From an uncultured Bizionia sp. (GTDB taxonomy: Bacteria; Bacteroidota; Bacteroidia; Flavobacteriales; Flavobacteriaceae): a stretch of 64,000 bases of DNA. Below are positions 17,270 through 25,162 of the stretch, in pieces; positions within the stretch are counted from its first letter, which is position 1, and each line of letters opens with the position of its first letter. The translations under genes were made by a program, and so were the position numbers. The DNA lies in NCBI GenBank assembly GCA_947496215.1, contig CANMCF010000005.1, positions 124,001-188,000 on the forward strand, given 5' to 3'. The notes below the pieces were generated by a model. The model was not told the DNA's origin. It saw only the letters and a program-made list of their open reading frames with translations, and ran no database searches.

Positions 17270-17643
17270 GTCATGTTTGATTGTTTTTTGTCTATGCATA
17301 CGGAACAAAAAGCTCCTAAAGTGTATGCCATTAAATCTCCAATGCTAAAATGACTGCCAAGAATCAAGGTAGCCAAACGATTGCCTTTCATATTCAGGAA
17401 ATCCAAAAGATTGGCGAGTTGTAAAAATTCAATGGTATAGGCAAATACCAAAACCGACAGAGCTATTTTAATGTTGTCGATAGATGTGAAGGCCTTTATT
17501 AAAGCATAGAGCATCACCACGATCAGGAAATCCCCAAAGGTATGTCGAATAAAACCTCCTTTTAAAAAGATCGCAATAAGCACTTCCACCACGAATAGGA
17601 TGACAAATGCCGTAAAGTATTTGATGTTGAATTTCAGTTTCAT
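17266..17643 (-). CDS. DUF2809-like small membrane protein
   Basis: A 125-residue protein with four hydrophobic helices. IEFLQLANLLDFL and the C-terminal SIGDLMAYTLGAF match the DUF2809 pattern as I know it. Function is unknown. It overlaps both neighbours by ATGA-type junctions, so it is translated coupled with the SanA-like protein upstream and the DUF1361-like protein downstream. Confidence 0.7.
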   Translation of the reverse strand: MKLKFNIKYFTAFVILFVVEVLIAIFLKGGFIRHTFGDFLIVVMLYALIKAFTSIDNIKIALSVLVFAYTIEFLQLANLLDFLNMKGNRLATLILGSHFSIGDLMAYTLGAFCSVCIDKKQSNMT

Positions 17644-18281
17644 TCAATTTCAATTTTTTTACCAAGAAACTTTGGTTTTACATTTAACAAGATGTCAATT
17701 ACGGCTTTGGTCTTGGCCAAGTATTCTCGCATTTTCGTTTTAAAGCCGTAACGACCAGTCACATCCTTGGCATTAAAACCAATGGCTTGGATGCCGTGGT
17801 GCTTTGCAAGGTAGATGGCGCGACTATTATGAAACTCTTGAGAGATGACAATAAAGGAGGTCAACCCAAAAATGGCTTTTGCTCTAACAACGGAGTCCAA
17901 GGTTCTAAATCCAGCATAGTCCAAATAAATCCTATTTTCAGGGATTCCCTTTTTAATGAGGTCGTCTTTAAAGGTCGAAGGTTCATCGTAATTGGTTCTT
18001 CCGTTATCCCCGCTAACCAGGATGTAATCTATCTTTCCTGCTTCGTACAATGCCACGGCGGCGTTGATTCTGTACTTGTAATATAAGTTCAACCTTCCGT
18101 TTGGTAGTGTTTTTACTGCCCCCAACAGCAAGCCAACCTTGTGTTTTGGTATTTTTGAAACAGATGCATATGTTTTTGACTTGGCAGCACGTCCTACCAA
18201 ATAGTTGGATGTAACGATGAAGCCAAAGCATAGAATAAATGCCATCATGATTCTTTTCAAGTATTTCAATATGTGTTTCAT
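17640..18281 (-). CDS. SanA/YdcF-like DUF218 membrane-anchored protein
   Basis: A 213-residue protein with one N-terminal membrane helix (about 12-30) and a DUF218 domain. The motifs VGLLLGAVK, YEAGKIDYILVSGDN, ESRIYLDYAG-like (ENRIYLDYAGFRTLDSVVRA) and ISQEFHNSRA are those of SanA, the vancomycin high-temperature exclusion protein linked to envelope barrier function. The domain faces the periplasm. Biochemical activity is unknown. It is coupled to the following gene by an ATGA overlap. Confidence 0.82.
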   Translation of the reverse strand: MKHILKYLKRIMMAFILCFGFIVTSNYLVGRAAKSKTYASVSKIPKHKVGLLLGAVKTLPNGRLNLYYKYRINAAVALYEAGKIDYILVSGDNGRTNYDEPSTFKDDLIKKGIPENRIYLDYAGFRTLDSVVRAKAIFGLTSFIVISQEFHNSRAIYLAKHHGIQAIGFNAKDVTGRYGFKTKMREYLAKTKAVIDILLNVKPKFLGKKIEIE

Positions 18282-18562
18282 AGTGTATCGATGACGATTT
18301 GAAAATAAACTAAGGCTATTGGTATGTTTAAAGTGATAACTCCCATGGATTTAAGGGTTTCCTTCCTGTCTTTTGCTGTAAAGAGCATTATGGCCAAAGA
18401 GATCAATATCAAGCCATTCAGGATAGTAGCGAATACTACGTATGCATAACCAAGTCTGATGATGTTGAGAGAGGTTTTTAAAATGAGGTGCAATATCAAT
18501 AATAACGTGCCTATTGAAAAGGACCAAATGGCTATCTTCTTTGAAATTTTAAAAGTGTTCAT
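18278..18562 (-). CDS. Small three-helix membrane protein
   Basis: A 94-residue hydrophobic protein with about three transmembrane segments, a Lys-rich N-terminus and a polar loop (FTAKDRKETLKS) in the middle. I recognise no family. It overlaps the Coq4-like gene upstream by 14 bp and the SanA-like gene downstream by 4 bp, so it is clearly an operon member. Confidence 0.6.
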   Translation of the reverse strand: MNTFKISKKIAIWSFSIGTLLLILHLILKTSLNIIRLGYAYVVFATILNGLILISLAIMLFTAKDRKETLKSMGVITLNIPIALVYFQIVIDTL

Positions 18563-19055
18563 GGTTGTGCATTGTGTTTAATTGTTCTTTTATGAATATG
18601 GCAGCTCTGAAATCATCAATGGAAACCTTCAGTAGTTTTTCGAAATCCAAATGATGAAATGCATTGGCGCCCTTACCGATACTATAAGATTTCAAATAGT
18701 ATTTCAAATAATCGGGAAGAAGGATCGTCCCCAAAATAATTGCTCCATACAAATAGGGACTTTGTTTGCCATTTCCCAAACTTAAATATTGCAAGGCTAT
18801 CTCATCCTCCACATTGGTGCCGTATCCTGTCAATACGTGATATGCATCGTGCCGTTCCACCTTGGGTATTAATTCGAAATCGTTTTTTTTCAAGAATAAC
18901 CCCAAATGCTTGCCAAAGGTATGATCTGGATAGGTGAGGAGTTCCAGTTTGCTTATGCCCCAAGGTTTTTGATTTTTGAAAACATAGGTGTATACGGTCT
19001 TTGAAATTTCGAAAAGCCATATGATGAGTTTTTTTCTATAGGTTTTCATTGGCAT
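18549..19055 (-). CDS. Coq4-like protein
   Basis: A 168-residue soluble helical protein with HDAYHVLTGYGTNVEDE at residues 69-85. The spacing H-D-x-x-H-x11-E is the metal-binding signature of the Coq4 family. YLYGAIILGTILLPDYL follows as the family's hydrophobic helix. In eukaryotes Coq4 organises ubiquinone biosynthesis and has recently been linked to ring modification. Bacteroidota generally use menaquinone, so another lipid-like substrate is likely here. The location inside an operon of small membrane proteins suggests an envelope role. The start could be the ATG at 19055 or 19049. Confidence 0.72.
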   Translation of the reverse strand: MPMKTYRKKLIIWLFEISKTVYTYVFKNQKPWGISKLELLTYPDHTFGKHLGLFLKKNDFELIPKVERHDAYHVLTGYGTNVEDEIALQYLSLGNGKQSPYLYGAIILGTILLPDYLKYYLKSYSIGKGANAFHHLDFEKLLKVSIDDFRAAIFIKEQLNTMHNHEHF

Positions 19056-19416
19056 CGTTTTTAGAATTCCATACCCAGGTTTGCATCAATGTGAAAAAAG
19101 CAGAAGAGAAGAAACCAATCGCAAAGACCTCACAATTGAACTTCCAAATGGCAAATGCACATACACAGAAAACAGCAATTGCATAATAAGGGAAATACCT
19201 TTTGAAGATGCCAGAGTTTCCCAGACTGTCTTCCGAAAACCAAAAGAATGGACATACCGTGAATATTATTGCCAAAAGACAACATAGGAAGATGGGGATT
19301 ATGGATGGTATTATCCAAAAGAACATCGAGTCGGAGTATTCCTCGGTGAACAATACGAACCAAAAAATCACTGTTGCCATTAATGTTGCTTTTATTGCTG
19401 TATTTCCAATTTTCAT
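19036..19416 (-). CDS. Four-helix membrane protein of unknown function
   Basis: A 126-residue protein with about four hydrophobic segments and a short acidic C-terminus (NSKNDANENL). I do not recognise the family. It starts 3 bp after the DUF4173-like gene ends and overlaps the Coq4-like gene by about 20 bp, so all three are translated from one message. Confidence 0.55.
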   Translation of the reverse strand: MKIGNTAIKATLMATVIFWFVLFTEEYSDSMFFWIIPSIIPIFLCCLLAIIFTVCPFFWFSEDSLGNSGIFKRYFPYYAIAVFCVCAFAIWKFNCEVFAIGFFSSAFFTLMQTWVWNSKNDANENL

Positions 19417-19419
19417 GAT

Positions 19420-20802
19420 CTATTCTTTTATTGTGATGTTGTCATACTGCATTTCTTGCCAGGAATTATCACTTAGAACCCTCAAGTAATCGTAATACTT
19501 GTCATTGATTTTATTCATATCTCCGGAATTGAAGCCATTGTTGTCTGAGTACGATTTAAGCAAGAATGTGTTGTTGTTGGACAGGCCAATCAGATACTCC
19601 ATGTCTGCGGCTTTGGCATAGTTTAGGTTATAGTGTGTGATAACCCTATCCCAATTGAATAGACTGGCGACAATTAAAACGACAAACGCCGTTTGTATGT
19701 TGACACGTAGCAAATACCATAGGTTTTTAATGGAATATACTTTTATCAAAGTGGTCAACAATCCAATGGAGGTTAACAACAAATAGATGTTAACTCCAAT
19801 TCTCTTGTAGGTTATACCAAAAGAATGAATGTACTGGTAGTTTTTAAATGCAATCACGACAACTAGTAATACATTCAATGCAATCCACAAATAGGTCAAG
19901 CGCTTCAAGATTGCATTGCCTTTGTAAAAGTTGAGGTTTGCTCTGAAAAAATATAGAATGATGACAATGGCAAACACGATCGAGGCTATCAAGGCATTCA
20001 CTCCACTATGAACCTGATTGGACAATTCCATGGCATTTAAGTTATCTTGTTGTATAACATAAACAACATCCGTAATTAAGAAGAATGTGATCAAGGTGTT
20101 TAAAAGTGACATCAGGACGACCCCCAATTGCTTTTCGCCATCCAGTTTTTTTGCTGTGACTTCTTTGACCTTATGCAATGTGTTTTCCGTAGATAAGTCC
20201 AAAGCTGTTATCGGATACACAGCAATCGGGGCAGAAATGTTGTTTAAAAGATAGTATCCCAACAAACCGAAAAGGAGCCATTGCAGATTTATGAAGCTAA
20301 AGTCTATTTGGGAGATTAGATCATTGAACATGGGATTCCCATTTTTATATAGACTTATGAAAATGATTAATACCACCATCGGTATGCCAATGATCTTAAG
20401 CCAATGGATGTAATCTATTTTTCGTTTAGTACCTGTATCCTCTTTTCTATGGAATTGTTCGTAGCAACGATGAAAAAAAGCAGCTATCGTGGTATAGCAT
20501 CCATTTAGCCAGTTGACGTATATAGATGCCTTGTGTTCCGAAATGCTCCCCACCAATATGAAAAAGGAAACAACGTTGGCTGTGATTGCCAAATTCGATT
20601 TGTAAAAGAAAACGGCAATTCCGGTAACAAGGTAGGCAAGAGATTTGATGATGACCACCCTGTTTGAAAAGGCATCCTTCCTGTTTATTGCCAATATCAA
20701 AATGGTTAGCAAGCTAAACAGAGATAGATTCAAACCGAGGTCTTGTTTGTAAAACAATGTGCTGAACAACGCAGCTCCGATGATGTTGAATGTATGTTTC
20801 AT
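19420..20802 (-). CDS. DUF4173/DUF4153-like polytopic membrane protein, first gene of the membrane operon
   Basis: The 460-residue protein has roughly 11-12 hydrophobic helices. HSGVNALIASIVFAI and the following FFRANLNF stretch resemble the DUF4173 core. Function is unknown; such proteins are often adjacent to small winged-helix regulators in Bacteroidota. The ATG lies 17 bp from a perfect 17-bp palindrome (20819-20835) that also precedes the regulator operon. It heads a tight seven-gene set running to 16610. Confidence 0.7.
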   Translation of the reverse strand: MKHTFNIIGAALFSTLFYKQDLGLNLSLFSLLTILILAINRKDAFSNRVVIIKSLAYLVTGIAVFFYKSNLAITANVVSFFILVGSISEHKASIYVNWLNGCYTTIAAFFHRCYEQFHRKEDTGTKRKIDYIHWLKIIGIPMVVLIIFISLYKNGNPMFNDLISQIDFSFINLQWLLFGLLGYYLLNNISAPIAVYPITALDLSTENTLHKVKEVTAKKLDGEKQLGVVLMSLLNTLITFFLITDVVYVIQQDNLNAMELSNQVHSGVNALIASIVFAIVIILYFFRANLNFYKGNAILKRLTYLWIALNVLLVVVIAFKNYQYIHSFGITYKRIGVNIYLLLTSIGLLTTLIKVYSIKNLWYLLRVNIQTAFVVLIVASLFNWDRVITHYNLNYAKAADMEYLIGLSNNNTFLLKSYSDNNGFNSGDMNKINDKYYDYLRVLSDNSWQEMQYDNITIKE

Positions 20803-20818
20803 ATAATTATTTTAAAGT

Positions 20819-20835
20819 ACTTTGTATTTCAAAGT
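20819..20835. promoter_or_regulatory. Operator copy 1, ACTTTGTATTTCAAAGT
   Basis: This 17-bp sequence has perfect ACTTTG/CAAAGT arms around five bases. It lies 17 bp upstream of the DUF4173-like gene in the 53-bp gap after the winged-helix regulator gene. The same 17 bases occur as the exact complement at 21996-22012, before the regulator operon. Both copies are flanked by TTAAAGT on one side and AAAA on the other. This strongly suggests an operator, most simply for the adjacent regulator. Confidence 0.7.
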
Positions 20836-20855
20836 AAAATGATAAAAAAAATGTG

Positions 20856-21149
20856 TTATTGTTTTTTAATTAGTTTTTCAAGGGCACTTATATGCTTTTT
20901 GAATTCAGCTTTACCCAAAGAGGTAGTGCTATAACGTGTATTTGGTTTTCGACCTATGAATTGTTTCTCAACTGCAATGTATTCTGCCTTTTCCAATGCC
21001 TTGGTGTGACTAGCTAAATTGCCATCTGTAGCACCTAACAATTCTTTCAATGTATTGAAATCTGCATATTCATTTACCATCAATATGGACATGATGCCCA
21101 ACCTGATACGATGATCGAATACTTTATTTATGTTATGTATTATACTCAT
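20856..21149 (-). CDS. Winged-helix transcriptional regulator
   Basis: The 97-residue protein is preferred from the ATG at 21149; the longer frame starts with TTG at 21188 inside the upstream gene. It has a single DNA-binding domain: HRIRLGIMSILMVNEYADF, FNTLKELLGATDGNLASHTK as the recognition helix region, and the wing EKQFIGRKPNTRYSTTSLG. This is the MarR/ArsR-like small winged-helix family common in Bacteroidota, with no effector domain. It is the last gene of a three-gene operon and lies between two identical palindromes, which are its likely targets. Confidence 0.82.
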   Translation of the reverse strand: MSIIHNINKVFDHRIRLGIMSILMVNEYADFNTLKELLGATDGNLASHTKALEKAEYIAVEKQFIGRKPNTRYSTTSLGKAEFKKHISALEKLIKKQ

Positions 21150-21174
21150 GTCATTTCCTGCCGAGGTAGGAATT

Positions 21175-21381
21175 TTAATTTTTTTCAATATGCTCCTTGA
21201 GCCTTGCTGCCCTTCTAAAAAGGAAAATCATAGAATATGTAAATAAACCAATAATTATCGAAACTGGTATCAACACCACTGCGGTTTGTTCAACTTCTTG
21301 ACCCTTGTATAGGGAAATGGATAAGCCAACAACATATGTTATGCTAGAAACAACAAGTATAGTCTTTATGGCCTTGATCAT
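21175..21381 (-). CDS. Two-helix small membrane protein in the regulator operon
   Basis: The 68-residue protein has two hydrophobic helices and a basic C-terminus (FRRAARLKEHIEKN). Family unknown. It overlaps the upstream membrane gene by 4 bp and precedes the regulator by 25 bp. Confidence 0.6.
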   Translation of the reverse strand: MIKAIKTILVVSSITYVVGLSISLYKGQEVEQTAVVLIPVSIIIGLFTYSMIFLFRRAARLKEHIEKN

Positions 21382-21986
21382 TTCACATCGTATTTAAAAT
21401 GCATCCAAGTTCCATAGACGATATGCATGACTCCAAACCCAAGGGTCCAGAGCCAAAACCCGTAGCCAGGATACAGCGCGCAGATCAAGCCCAAGGTGAT
21501 TTGAATGAAACCCAAATAGCGAATGTCCCCAATACTGTATTTTGATGCATTGACCAATGCCAAACCATAGAAAATAAGCATCAAGGCTCCTGTTTGTCCG
21601 TATTTATGCTGATTGAGAATGATTAAAATATAGATTCCTCCAGTAACCAATGGTATCAGGAAATTGAAAATCAATCGCCTTGAAGAAGCGTCCCAGAAAT
21701 CCTCGCCATTTTTCTTTGCCTTTCGAGTGGTTAGGAATATACCGGTTACAACACTGAGGAACGCTATTAAAAATAAATCAAGCAATACCAAATTAAATAC
21801 TTTACCATCCAAGAGAAGTTTCCCATAACTGTATTTAGACACCAGCCAATACGCGACTGCAGCACCAATTAAAGCATATATGCCTGCTAAAATTCCAGAT
21901 AGCCCGCTAAGTGAAATAAAACGAGACGACTTGTTCATCAAGTTCTTGATCTCGCTGATGTCTTTTAAATAATCTTGATCACTCAT
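21378..21986 (-). CDS. Six-helix membrane protein, first gene of the regulator operon
   Basis: The 202-residue protein runs from the ATG at 21986 (MSDQDYLK). The longer frame would start with TTG at 22037 and put the palindrome inside the coding region, so it is rejected. It has an N-terminal helix (SEIKNLMNKSSRF), then about six membrane helices; the tail YGFWLWTLGFGVMHIVYG is typical of a Bacteroidota family often found beside small winged-helix regulators. Function is unknown. The operator lies 9 bp upstream. Confidence 0.65.
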   Translation of the reverse strand: MSDQDYLKDISEIKNLMNKSSRFISLSGLSGILAGIYALIGAAVAYWLVSKYSYGKLLLDGKVFNLVLLDLFLIAFLSVVTGIFLTTRKAKKNGEDFWDASSRRLIFNFLIPLVTGGIYILIILNQHKYGQTGALMLIFYGLALVNASKYSIGDIRYLGFIQITLGLICALYPGYGFWLWTLGFGVMHIVYGTWMHFKYDVK

Positions 21987-21995
21987 AATTAAAGT

Positions 21996-22012
21996 ACTTT
22001 GAAATACAAAGT
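21996..22012. promoter_or_regulatory. Operator copy 2, ACTTTGAAATACAAAGT
   Basis: It is the exact reverse complement of the 17 bp at 20819-20835. It lies 9 bp upstream of the regulator operon's first ATG, in the region shared with the divergent gene at 22163. The placement suits autoregulation. Confidence 0.7.
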
Positions 22013-22162
22013 AAAAGGATTTAATTATAAAACGCAAGTTAAAAATTCCTTAATTTTTTGAAACATTACTACATTTAATTAGACATATATGTAGAAACCT
22101 TTTGGATAAATGGGGCAAAAGGTTATAAATTAGTGTCTAACCAATTAAAAAAGCAAAAAGAA

Positions 22163-22522
22163 ATGATCACATTACTATTGAGCATAGCAAACATATCAGG
22201 CGGAATATTATTAGGATTGGCAACATTGGACAAATGGGACGGAGAAAGTAATTTCTTCAATAAGATTGCTGGTTTCTTGGCACCGTTTCAAACCATCATT
22301 GGAGGAGCATTGGGAGTATTGGCAGCCATAAGGCTTTTTGGCGGACATGGTATGTTATTTAATATTGCCAGCATATTGGGAGCGCTATTGTTATTGACAC
22401 ACTCCTTGGGAAAAGCTCCAGCGTTTGGAGATACACTGAAGAAGTTGTCTGACAAGTTGATGCCTTTCAAGGCCATAATCGGTATCGCATTGATAATTAT
22501 AGGGTTGATAGGAATATTCTAG
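22163..22522 (+). CDS. Small hydrophobic membrane protein
   Basis: About 119 residues from the ATG at 22163; the frame is open from a GTG at 22133, but the ATG follows an A/G-rich stretch and starts directly at the first membrane helix. There are four hydrophobic, Gly-rich segments (GGILLGLATLDKW, TIIGGALGVLAAIRLFGG, GIALIIIGLIGIF). No family is recognised. It is divergent from the regulator operon and 7 bp ahead of the DUF1801 gene. Confidence 0.6.
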   Translation: MITLLLSIANISGGILLGLATLDKWDGESNFFNKIAGFLAPFQTIIGGALGVLAAIRLFGGHGMLFNIASILGALLLLTHSLGKAPAFGDTLKKLSDKLMPFKAIIGIALIIIGLIGIF

Positions 22523-22529
22523 GTTACAT

Positions 22530-22877
22530 ATGAATCCAGCCGAAGATTACATCTTTAAACAACCAGAACCCTATAGATCCATTTTAATGCACTTGCAGGT
22601 TTTGATAGAGCATACGACAACGGAAGTTGAGTTGAAATATAAATATAGAATCCCCTTTTACTACATTAAAGGCAAACCGTTGTGCTATCTTAATGCAAGT
22701 CACAAGGGACAATTTGTGGATGTCGGCTTCTGGAAGGGGAATCAAATAAAAATACATAAGGACCATCATGTTACCGAAAAAAGAAAAATGATGTTTTCCT
22801 TGCGGTACAAGTCTTTGGCGACCATAGATGATGCAATCTTCATGGATGTATTGAAAGAAGCGGTTTCCCTATACTGA
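22530..22877 (+). CDS. DUF1801-like (YdhG) protein
   Basis: A 115-residue cytoplasmic protein with YKYRIPFYYIKGKPLCYLNA and the downstream FVDVGFWKGNQI, both standard DUF1801/YdhG features (structures of relatives show a small alpha/beta fold of unknown function). It follows the preceding membrane-protein gene by 7 bp and ends at a bidirectional terminator. Confidence 0.78.
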   Translation: MNPAEDYIFKQPEPYRSILMHLQVLIEHTTTEVELKYKYRIPFYYIKGKPLCYLNASHKGQFVDVGFWKGNQIKIHKDHHVTEKRKMMFSLRYKSLATIDDAIFMDVLKEAVSLY

Positions 22878-22913
22878 AACACAATGCGATTTCAGGAATA
22901 ATATTGAACAATA

Positions 22914-22948
22914 AAAATGGGCGATGATTTTTTATCATCGCCCATTTT
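22914..22948. terminator. Bidirectional terminator
   Basis: AAAATGGGCGATGAT and ATCATCGCCCATTTT are perfect inverted copies around five T's. The A- and T-rich ends allow termination of both the DUF1801 gene (plus) and the PLAT-like lipoprotein gene (minus). Confidence 0.9.
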
Positions 22949-22967
22949 ATATTAAAGGGTACTTTTC

Positions 22968-23693
22968 TTAAAAGTTCAATCTTCCAAAATCGTTACCATT
23001 GTGGTAATAATCCCAACCACTGCTTGTGTTGTTGTCCAACCAAACATTTGGATAAGCTATGATTGCAGAATATCCACTTGAAGATATTGATTGAATGGAT
23101 GTATATACTTGCGCATAGAAGTGAGTAACAAACCATCCGTCGGTACCTTGTAGAGCTAGGGAAGCATGGTTTACCTCTACCCAACTAACCGCTTGACCAG
23201 GGTAAGCCGTTCTGAAGATGTAATAATCCCAGTCTCCTTTTTCTCTGTCGTTTCCAAAGTTGTTCAATTCCTTCCAACCTGCATTAATGTTGCCTTTGTC
23301 CGTTTTGAATTGAACTCTACCCCATACATTTGCATCTGTATCATTGTAGGATTGGGTACCTGTATGTGTAGCTATTCTGTAAAACCACTCGGTACTAACT
23401 CCTTTGTTGTTTTTCTTGTACTCTTCTATGAAGGTCTTTACGTCTACCTCAAATCTAGCATTTGCTTCCTCCTCGGAAATGTCACCACCATATTTCATGT
23501 GAAATAAAGGTTTTTCATCGCTAAGTTCCCCTATTTCGGAATCATTGTTTCCTGTTTGACTTTTGAATCCTTCCATTTGTTCTTCCTGAGGGATGGAAGT
23601 CTCTTCATTCAGTTCAGATTTTTCACATGACGCGATAAATAATGCCAACGCTGTTAATACCAAGTACTTTTTTAAATTGTTTAAAGTTTTCAT
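22968..23693 (-). CDS. Lipoprotein with PLAT/LH2-like domain
   Basis: The 241-residue protein has a lipobox (IASCEKS, Cys at about 23) and an acidic linker. From about residue 105 a beta-rich domain contains THTGTQSYNDTDANVWGRVQ, NNFGNDREKGDWDYYIF and WVEVNHASL. The T-DANV and N-F-R-G-D-Y pattern is that of PLAT/LH2 beta-sandwiches, which bind lipids or proteins, often with calcium. A surface-exposed ligand-binding lipoprotein is the best guess. It is monocistronic. Confidence 0.6.
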   Translation of the reverse strand: MKTLNNLKKYLVLTALALFIASCEKSELNEETSIPQEEQMEGFKSQTGNNDSEIGELSDEKPLFHMKYGGDISEEEANARFEVDVKTFIEEYKKNNKGVSTEWFYRIATHTGTQSYNDTDANVWGRVQFKTDKGNINAGWKELNNFGNDREKGDWDYYIFRTAYPGQAVSWVEVNHASLALQGTDGWFVTHFYAQVYTSIQSISSSGYSAIIAYPNVWLDNNTSSGWDYYHNGNDFGRLNF

Positions 23694-24051
23694 TGTTTTG
23701 ATTTTAAATTGATTTACATACTTTTTAATGGATCAGGGTCGAATTATTCCGCTAGCAAGAATTAAAAACCCATCTCTAATTATCTGTTATGCAAATCTAT
23801 TCTGAAGGCAAGAGTTGTGTAAGAGGATAATGTCCCAAAAGAAATAATAAACACCTCAATGAAAAAGGGTGGTTTTCCTTGTTGTTTTTTTTAGATTAAA
23901 TGATATTACATGCAAATCATATAAGATGAATGTAGGAAATGAGAAGATTCGGTATGAATGACTTGTTATATGATTGTACCGAAGTTTACAAGAAGAGCAA
24001 TGAAATATGGCTTATGTAGGTTTTTATGTGAAGTTTTAACTCATTGCAGGA
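23694..24051. other. Intergenic region with no recognisable gene
   Basis: AT-rich, without coding-like frames on either strand. It should hold the minus-strand promoter of the PLAT-like lipoprotein, but no clear TAnnTTTG box was seen. Confidence 0.3.
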
Positions 24052-24624
24052 TCAATCAGCCTCAATGGGCTGGATCCTCACGTTCCGGAATCTAACCTCT
24101 CCCGAACCAGTTGCTTGCAAAGCTATATGCCCTAGGGGATGGGCTTTATCTCTAATGTCTGCCATCAAAACACCATTGATCCAAACCAAGAGGTGATCTT
24201 TTTCACTTTTAATTCTATAGCTGTTCCATTTGCCAATTGTTTCCACGATTGCCAAGGGTTTGGATTTTAACACTATTGCTCCAGTTCTATAATCTTGGTT
24301 TGGGTGTAAATCCCAAATATTTGCCTCATAGCAATTCATTGGGTTGATTTCAGAATCCTTGCACCGTATGAAAACCCCAGAATTTATGGTGCTGTCCGGC
24401 TTGAACTCCATTTCCAACAAAAAATCCTCATATGTCTGTTTTGTCAACACAAATCCAGACCCTTTGTCAATCTTGCCAATCAATTGATTGTTGGAGAAAC
24501 TCCAGTCTGCATCTCCTTCAACATTCCAATCCTTGGTGTTCTCTTGAAATAGGTTTTGTGAATTTTTGCACGAAAGGTTGAATGATAAAAGCAAGATTGC
24601 AAAACAGTAAAAGGAAACTTTCAT
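24052..24624 (-). CDS. DUF1080 (3-keto-disaccharide hydrolase-like) lipoprotein
   Basis: The 190-residue protein has a lipobox (NLSCKNS, Cys about 19) and one concanavalin-like beta-sandwich of the DUF1080 type. Motifs include YEDFLLEMEFKPDSTINSGV, YEANIWDLHP, GKWNSYRI and GHIALQATGSGEVRFRNVRI. Relatives include 3-keto-glycoside hydrolases and lyases, so a sugar-binding or sugar-cleaving role in the periplasm is plausible. It overlaps the upstream PNPOx-like gene by 4 bp and so is translationally coupled. Confidence 0.82.
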   Translation of the reverse strand: MKVSFYCFAILLLSFNLSCKNSQNLFQENTKDWNVEGDADWSFSNNQLIGKIDKGSGFVLTKQTYEDFLLEMEFKPDSTINSGVFIRCKDSEINPMNCYEANIWDLHPNQDYRTGAIVLKSKPLAIVETIGKWNSYRIKSEKDHLLVWINGVLMADIRDKAHPLGHIALQATGSGEVRFRNVRIQPIEAD

Positions 24625-25073
24625 AATCCGTATGTTTTTTTTGCACTTTCTATTTGTTCTTTTTCCGTAGTTTCTGGATAAAGAAGGTATTTTGGGGCAA
24701 TGATTGGTTTTACTTGTTGAATCTCTATTTTGGTAATCGTAGCAAAGGGGAATTTATCGTGTGTCAATGTAGTCAATGCTTTTTCCATTTGCGAAAACTC
24801 AGGATCGATTTCACCTATGATTTCAGCATTTCCTTTAATTTGAAACCCCTTTTGTATGAGTACGTCGATAAAACTGATGCAAACATTTTTATTTTGCTTT
24901 ATGTTTTGGACCGTTTGTGGCGATGCGATATTTGCTATTATTATGTTGCTTGTGCCGTGATGAATGAATACTTCCTTAGGGGAAACATTGGGAATGTTAT
25001 CATTCGATGAAGTTGCCAACCAACAAAGCACACTTTTTTCAATGTATTTTTTTATTTCTTCCGTTAGTTTCAT
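24621..25073 (-). CDS. Pyridoxamine 5'-phosphate oxidase-family protein
   Basis: 150 residues from the ATG at 25073; the frame is open to a TTG at 25082, which is less likely. It has the split-barrel FMN-binding fold: VLCWLATSSNDNIPNVSPKE, IIIANIASPQTVQNI, NVCISFIDVLIQKGFQIKG. It is too short and divergent to be PdxH itself and probably binds a flavin or related cofactor with unknown substrate. It is coupled to the DUF1080 lipoprotein gene. Confidence 0.78.
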   Translation of the reverse strand: MKLTEEIKKYIEKSVLCWLATSSNDNIPNVSPKEVFIHHGTSNIIIANIASPQTVQNIKQNKNVCISFIDVLIQKGFQIKGNAEIIGEIDPEFSQMEKALTTLTHDKFPFATITKIEIQQVKPIIAPKYLLYPETTEKEQIESAKKTYGL

Positions 25074-25162
25074 TTTAGTCAATGTAAAGCGATGAGTGAG
25101 GACTTTGTTTCAAAGTTTAATGTGAAAATACTCGTTTTTTCTCAGTTCTTTACTGCAAACAA

